DNA of 8,203 nucleotides from Oscillospiraceae bacterium (GTDB lineage Bacteria > Bacillota_A > Clostridia > Oscillospirales > Oscillospiraceae). The DNA is taken from positions 1 to 8,203 of the forward strand of contig JAISBX010000070.1 of the NCBI GenBank assembly GCA_031265965.1, read 5' to 3'. The notes below the pieces were generated by a model. The model searched no databases and had not been told where the DNA came from. It saw only the letters and a program-made list of their open reading frames with translations. A program made the position numbers and the translations under genes. Shown here piece by piece: positions 5,945 to 8,203 of the stretch. Every line of letters starts with the position of its first letter. The stretch's first letter is position 1.

Positions 5945-6451
5945 ATGAGCAGCGGAAACAGAGTTCAGGAATTACTCGACGAACTGCACGCGATGATAAC
6001 AGAGGCGTGGGGGATACCGCTCGGCGCTGAAAAATGTGTGATTGAGCGCGACAAGGCCCTCGACCTGCTTGACGATGTACGCGCGCAGTTCCCGCAGGAG
6101 CTGGCGGAGGCAAAGCGTCTGGTAGAGGCGCGCACCGAATTTATAAACAACGCGAAACGGGAGGCGGAGACTGTCCGCAAGGCCGCGGAGGATCGCGCGC
6201 GCCAGCTTGTGGACGAGCAGGAGGTGCTGCGCGCCGCAAGGACGCGCAGCTCGGAGCTGCTCACCACCGCGGAGCGCTCGTCAACGGAGCTGCGGCGCGT
6301 CGCAAACGAGTATATCGACGACACGCTGCGGCGCACGGAGGAGGCGCTCGCGGCCGCGCTGACCGAGATGCGCCAGTCCCGCGCGGAATTCAGGTCCGCC
6401 GCGTCGCAGCGGACGGTTGTTGATATCGGACAGCCGACAGCGGACAGTTGA
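5945..6451 (+). CDS. Coiled-coil protein of unknown function, resembling ATP synthase subunit b/DivIVA-type helices
   Basis: A 168-residue protein with no signal peptide or membrane segment. An N-terminal block (about 1-40) with AWGIPLGAEKCVIERDKALDLLDD is followed by a long, highly charged helix of Glu/Arg/Ala heptads from about 45 to 152, with little to break it, and a short loose tail. Similar proteins occur after coaD in Clostridia and are sometimes annotated as ATPase or V-type ATPase subunit H-like because of the generic coiled coil; no real ATPase motif such as a P-loop is present. It might be a scaffold or cell-division/envelope-associated protein, but that is a guess. It lies 20 bases after coaD and is probably cotranscribed. 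The last codons and the stop lie in a tandem 7-base repeat, and the convergent coaX gene ends 11 bases beyond. Confidence 0.75.
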   Translation: MSSGNRVQELLDELHAMITEAWGIPLGAEKCVIERDKALDLLDDVRAQFPQELAEAKRLVEARTEFINNAKREAETVRKAAEDRARQLVDEQEVLRAARTRSSELLTTAERSSTELRRVANEYIDDTLRRTEEALAAALTEMRQSRAEFRSAASQRTVVDIGQPTADS

Positions 6452-6454
6452 CAG
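6427..6454. repeat. Four-unit heptamer tandem repeat across a stop codon
   Basis: Four consecutive 7-base units, CGGACAG, CCGACAG, CGGACAG and TTGACAG, end with the stop TGA of the coiled-coil gene (6449-6451) inside the last unit. A degenerate CGGGGAG (6455-6461) may be a fifth. Because 7 is not a multiple of 3, gain or loss of a unit would shift the reading frame of the tail. Confidence 0.7.
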
Positions 6455-6462
6455 CGGGGAGC

Positions 6463-7236
6463 TTATTTCCTCTTTACGTTTTTTTCGTATAGCAGCGCGA
6501 GGCCGCGCAGTAGCAGATCCGCGTCGTGCGTGATGTTGTGGCGGCAGTAGGGGATTATCCTCCCCGCCAGGCCGCCCGTAGCGACGACGCGCGTCTCGGC
6601 GCCCAGCTCGGCCTCTATCCTGTCTATCATCCCGTCCATCATCGAAGCGGTGCCGAATATGGCGCCGCTTTTCATGCAGTCGATGGTATTGGTGGATATG
6701 CACTTGGCCGGCGCCTCCAGCGGGACCTTGGGCAATTGGGCCGTGGCGCTCACGAGCGCGTTCATCGAGGCGGCGACGCCCGGAAATATCGCCCCGCCCA
6801 TAAAGTTCGCGCCCTTGTCCACCAGGCCTATCGTAGTGGCGGTGCCCATATCGAATATGATCACCGGCAGCTCATAGCTCTCCGACGCGGCGACGGCGGA
6901 CGCGACGAGATCGCTCCCGAGCTGTCCGGGGTCGTCGATTTTTATATTCAGCCCCGTCTTCATCCCGGAGCCGACGACGAGCGCCTCGACGCCCGTTATC
7001 CGCCTCACGGCTGATTTCATACAGTCTGTCAGCGGCGGCACGACGGACGATATAATAGCGCCATCGAACATTTTGAAGTCCACACCGTCGAGCCCAAGTA
7101 TCTGCTTGAGCCCGGCGGCGTACTCGTCCTCCGTTCTGGAAATATCCGTCTCCACCCGGTACAACCGCGTTATCTCGCGCCCGTCCACGCAGCCTATAAC
7201 TATGTTAGAGTTTCCTATGTCTATGGCGAGAATCAA
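6463..7236 (-). CDS. coaX: Type III pantothenate kinase
   Basis: A 257-residue enzyme (from TTG 7236) that phosphorylates pantothenate with ATP to 4'-phosphopantothenate, the first step of CoA synthesis. Type III kinases are not feedback-inhibited by CoA and need a monovalent cation. The ASKHA-fold phosphate motif AIDIGNSN (4-11) carries Asp6. The pantothenate-binding region GMKTGLNIKIDDPGQLGSD (91-109) has the proposed catalytic Asp109, followed by Leu where many family members have Arg. Further motifs are FDMGTATT (128-135), MGGAIFPG (146-153) and VATGGLAG (218-225). TTG 7236 is chosen because GAAAGGAA lies ten bases ahead and translation then begins MILAIDIGNSN, the usual N-terminus; ATG 7257 would add seven residues and lacks a site. 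The start overlaps the transporter stop (TTGA). No obvious terminator follows. Confidence 0.95.
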   Translation of the reverse strand: MILAIDIGNSNIVIGCVDGREITRLYRVETDISRTEDEYAAGLKQILGLDGVDFKMFDGAIISSVVPPLTDCMKSAVRRITGVEALVVGSGMKTGLNIKIDDPGQLGSDLVASAVAASESYELPVIIFDMGTATTIGLVDKGANFMGGAIFPGVAASMNALVSATAQLPKVPLEAPAKCISTNTIDCMKSGAIFGTASMMDGMIDRIEAELGAETRVVATGGLAGRIIPYCRHNITHDADLLLRGLALLYEKNVKRK

Positions 7237-7916
7237 ACCGCGACCATTCCTTTCCATGTACGCATGAGCGCACGCCCTACCGCACCGCCGACCACTGTGC
7301 ACGCGATGGCCTCAAAAAGGGCGTTTTGTGTAATAAGCAGCGTTATAATAGTCCAAGCGTCGGCCGTGCCCATCATCTCGGCCGTGACCGGGTTCTTCGC
7401 GAACAGCAACACGACCGCCCCTACAAAGAGCGCGGTGTTGATAAGGCTCCCCGCCAAGCTCGCGAGCGGCGCCGCCGGAAACACGACGCGCATCAGCGTA
7501 TACCCTCTGTATACGGACTTATCACCGTCCACGTCGTAGTGCTCAAATTTCAGCTTGCGCTCTTTTTTAGCCCATCTGTATATAAATCCGGGCAGCCATC
7601 CCGCTATGAAGCGCGGGACTATGCACATTACCCCAACGAGCACCGCCGTGCCGAAGCCCTGATTTACGAGCGCCGTCCCGAACGCGTCTGTGCCGAAGCA
7701 CGTGGAGAAGCTCCACAGTCCGAATATCACGCCGAGTATCGCGCCGCCTGTGGGACCAAGCACTATCGCGCCTATCACGACAGGTATCATGTTCAGCGTG
7801 ATAAAGATGGGACCGAGCGGTATTCTGCCAAGCGGAGTGTAGCAGAATATGAGGAGTATCGCGACAAGTACCGCCAAACGCGTGAGATTGCCCGTGGAAA
7901 AAATACCCTTTTTCAA
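7233..7916 (-). CDS. ECF transporter S component, probably pantothenate-specific
   Basis: A 227-residue integral membrane protein with about six hydrophobic segments (roughly 11-25, 37-53, 57-72, 88-113, 148-173, 187-215), as expected for the substrate-binding S subunit of an energy-coupling-factor vitamin importer. AVLVA (15-19) matches the AxxxA helix motif that docks the shared EcfT subunit. The segment TLNMIPVVIGAIVLGPTGGAILGVIFGLWSF (40-70) is typical of the clostridial S-component group. No energy-coupling genes are nearby, so it is likely a group II system using a shared EcfAAT module. The TTGA overlap with coaX suggests pantothenate as substrate (inference). A charged loop (about 115-140, KKERKLKFEHYDVDGDK) interrupts the middle. 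Translation starts at TTG 7916: an in-frame TAA lies directly upstream, no in-frame ATG occurs before residue 43, and AGGGGG (7925-7930) sits eight bases ahead. Confidence 0.88.
   Translation of the reverse strand: MKKGIFSTGNLTRLAVLVAILLIFCYTPLGRIPLGPIFITLNMIPVVIGAIVLGPTGGAILGVIFGLWSFSTCFGTDAFGTALVNQGFGTAVLVGVMCIVPRFIAGWLPGFIYRWAKKERKLKFEHYDVDGDKSVYRGYTLMRVVFPAAPLASLAGSLINTALFVGAVVLLFAKNPVTAEMMGTADAWTIITLLITQNALFEAIACTVVGGAVGRALMRTWKGMVAV
7247..7254 (-). promoter_or_regulatory. Ribosome binding site deciding the coaX TTG start
   Basis: On the - strand GAAAGGAA lies ten bases before TTG 7236, within the codons for the Lys-Gly-Met near the transporter C-terminus. It favours TTG 7236 over ATG 7257. 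Confidence 0.65.
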
Positions 7917-7924
7917 TTATAAAA

Positions 7925-7930
7925 CCCCCT
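7925..7930 (-). promoter_or_regulatory. Ribosome binding site of the transporter gene
   Basis: On the - strand AGGGGG lies eight bases before TTG 7916. It differs from the GAAAGG sites used by most genes here, and it supports the non-ATG start. Confidence 0.5.
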
Positions 7931-7938
7931 GCTGTCGC

Positions 7939-7952
7939 TCCCGTTTGCGGGA
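7939..7952 (-). other. Small GC hairpin in the transporter leader
   Basis: In the roughly 64-base leader between the predicted transcription start and TTG 7916, TCCCG and CGGGA flank a CAAA loop. The five-pair stem ends nine bases from the ribosome binding site. It is too small to be a recognised riboswitch, and no THF or other vitamin riboswitch consensus was seen. It may be incidental. Confidence 0.3.
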
Positions 7953-7966
7953 TGCGGCGCAAATAT

Positions 7967-7996
7967 TTGAGGCGTGGCCTCGCGGTATTATATAAT
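7967..7996 (+). promoter_or_regulatory. Possible divergent promoter sharing the symmetric -10
   Basis: The -10 region ATTATATAAT (7987-7996) is a perfect palindrome, so the + strand also reads TATAAT (7991-7996). TTGAGG (7967-7972) lies 18 bases upstream of it. Transcription rightward would be antisense to the 3' end of the penicillin-binding protein gene. No + strand gene follows within the window. Confidence 0.35.
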
Positions 7997-8016
7997 GGGC
8001 GGAGGTGGGCTGTCAA
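7987..8016 (-). promoter_or_regulatory. Sigma-A promoter of the transporter-coaX operon
   Basis: On the - strand TTGACA (8016-8011) and TATAAT (7992-7987) are both perfect consensus hexamers, 18 bases apart. Initiation near 7980 gives a leader of about 64 bases. The -35 box contains the stop codon TGA (8015-8013) of the upstream penicillin-binding protein gene. Confidence 0.8.
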
Positions 8017-8203
8017 GGAAAATTTGACTGATTTGCCGCTTGCAGTACCGCGTTGGCTATCGGGGCGGCGGCGGAGCTGCCGGAGCCGGCGTTTTCTACT
8101 ACTACTACGAACGCGAGCGGAAGGCCGGAGTTTGTGATGTAGCCTGTGAACCACGCGTGAGGCGACCTGTCACCGCCTACCTCCGCCGTGCCGGATTTCG
8201 CGT
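8013..8203 (-). CDS. Penicillin-binding transpeptidase, C-terminal end (partial)
   Basis: The last 62 residues of a protein entering from the right edge. They begin AKSGTAEVGGDRSPHAWFTGYI, where KSGTAEV is the third active-site motif (KTG/KSG) of serine penicillin-binding transpeptidases and HAWFTGY is the segment that typically follows. The end, FVVVVENAGSGSSAAAPIANAVLQAA, matches the final strand and helix of PBP2/FtsI-like class B enzymes, which crosslink peptidoglycan at the outer face of the membrane. The SxxK and SxN motifs lie outside the window, so the exact class (FtsI, SpoVD or PbpA-like) cannot be fixed. The frame's first full codon ends at 8201. It ends at TGA 8013-8015, inside the -35 box of the next operon. 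Confidence 0.9.
   Translation of the reverse strand, partial: AKSGTAEVGGDRSPHAWFTGYITNSGLPLAFVVVVENAGSGSSAAAPIANAVLQAANQSNFP

Noticed and set aside
7917..7980. Vitamin riboswitch in the transporter leader
   Set aside because: The leader is only about 64 bases and shows no recognisable THF, TPP, FMN or cobalamin riboswitch consensus, only a five-pair hairpin.
7952..8137. Small + strand frame near the right edge
   Set aside because: It overlaps the vitamin-operon promoter and the antisense of the penicillin-binding protein C-terminus, with Arg/Leu-rich composition and no family signature.

Overview
The window looks like a piece of chromosome from a GC-rich, Gram-positive anaerobe of class Clostridia, probably an uncultured gut or anaerobic-digester lineage. 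This is an inference. It rests on the SCIFF ranthipeptide pair (a near-signature of Clostridia), an ECF-type vitamin transporter, a type III pantothenate kinase, consensus sigma-A promoters, and GAAAGG-type ribosome binding sites throughout. Most genes are GC-rich; the left 1.4 kb is visibly richer in A and T.

Left region (1-1361, + strand): a small complete carboxymuconolactone decarboxylase-family protein is followed by a Rpn-family (PD-(D/E)XK) nuclease/transposase-like gene with its own near-consensus promoter.

Centre (1404-6451, + strand): a closely packed run of housekeeping genes is headed by a RiPP system. A 51-residue six-cysteine peptide (SCIFF, scfA; 1404-1559) is followed by its radical SAM/SPASM maturase (scfB). 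A hairpin that contains the scfA stop codon lies between them. scfB overlaps uvrC by ATGA, and uvrC overlaps rsmD by ATGA. Then come coaD and a coiled-coil protein of unknown role. A perfect-hexamer sigma-A promoter inside rsmD probably gives coaD its own transcription.

Right region (6463-8203, - strand): reading leftward there is the C-terminal end of a penicillin-binding protein, then an ECF transporter S component, then coaX. The transporter and coaX overlap by TTGA and both appear to start with TTG. The promoter of this pair has its -35 box over the stop codon of the penicillin-binding protein. The pair converges on the coiled-coil gene with an 11-base gap.

Two themes stand out. One is coenzyme A supply: probable pantothenate uptake (S component), pantothenate phosphorylation (CoaX) and adenylylation of phosphopantetheine (CoaD). 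The other is a thioether-peptide system. Its precursor appears to have Gly at the position where characterised SCIFF peptides carry the Thr that accepts the thioether, and its maturase is translationally coupled to a DNA repair gene. No tRNA, rRNA or CRISPR array was seen, and no gap of 300 bases or more lacks a gene.
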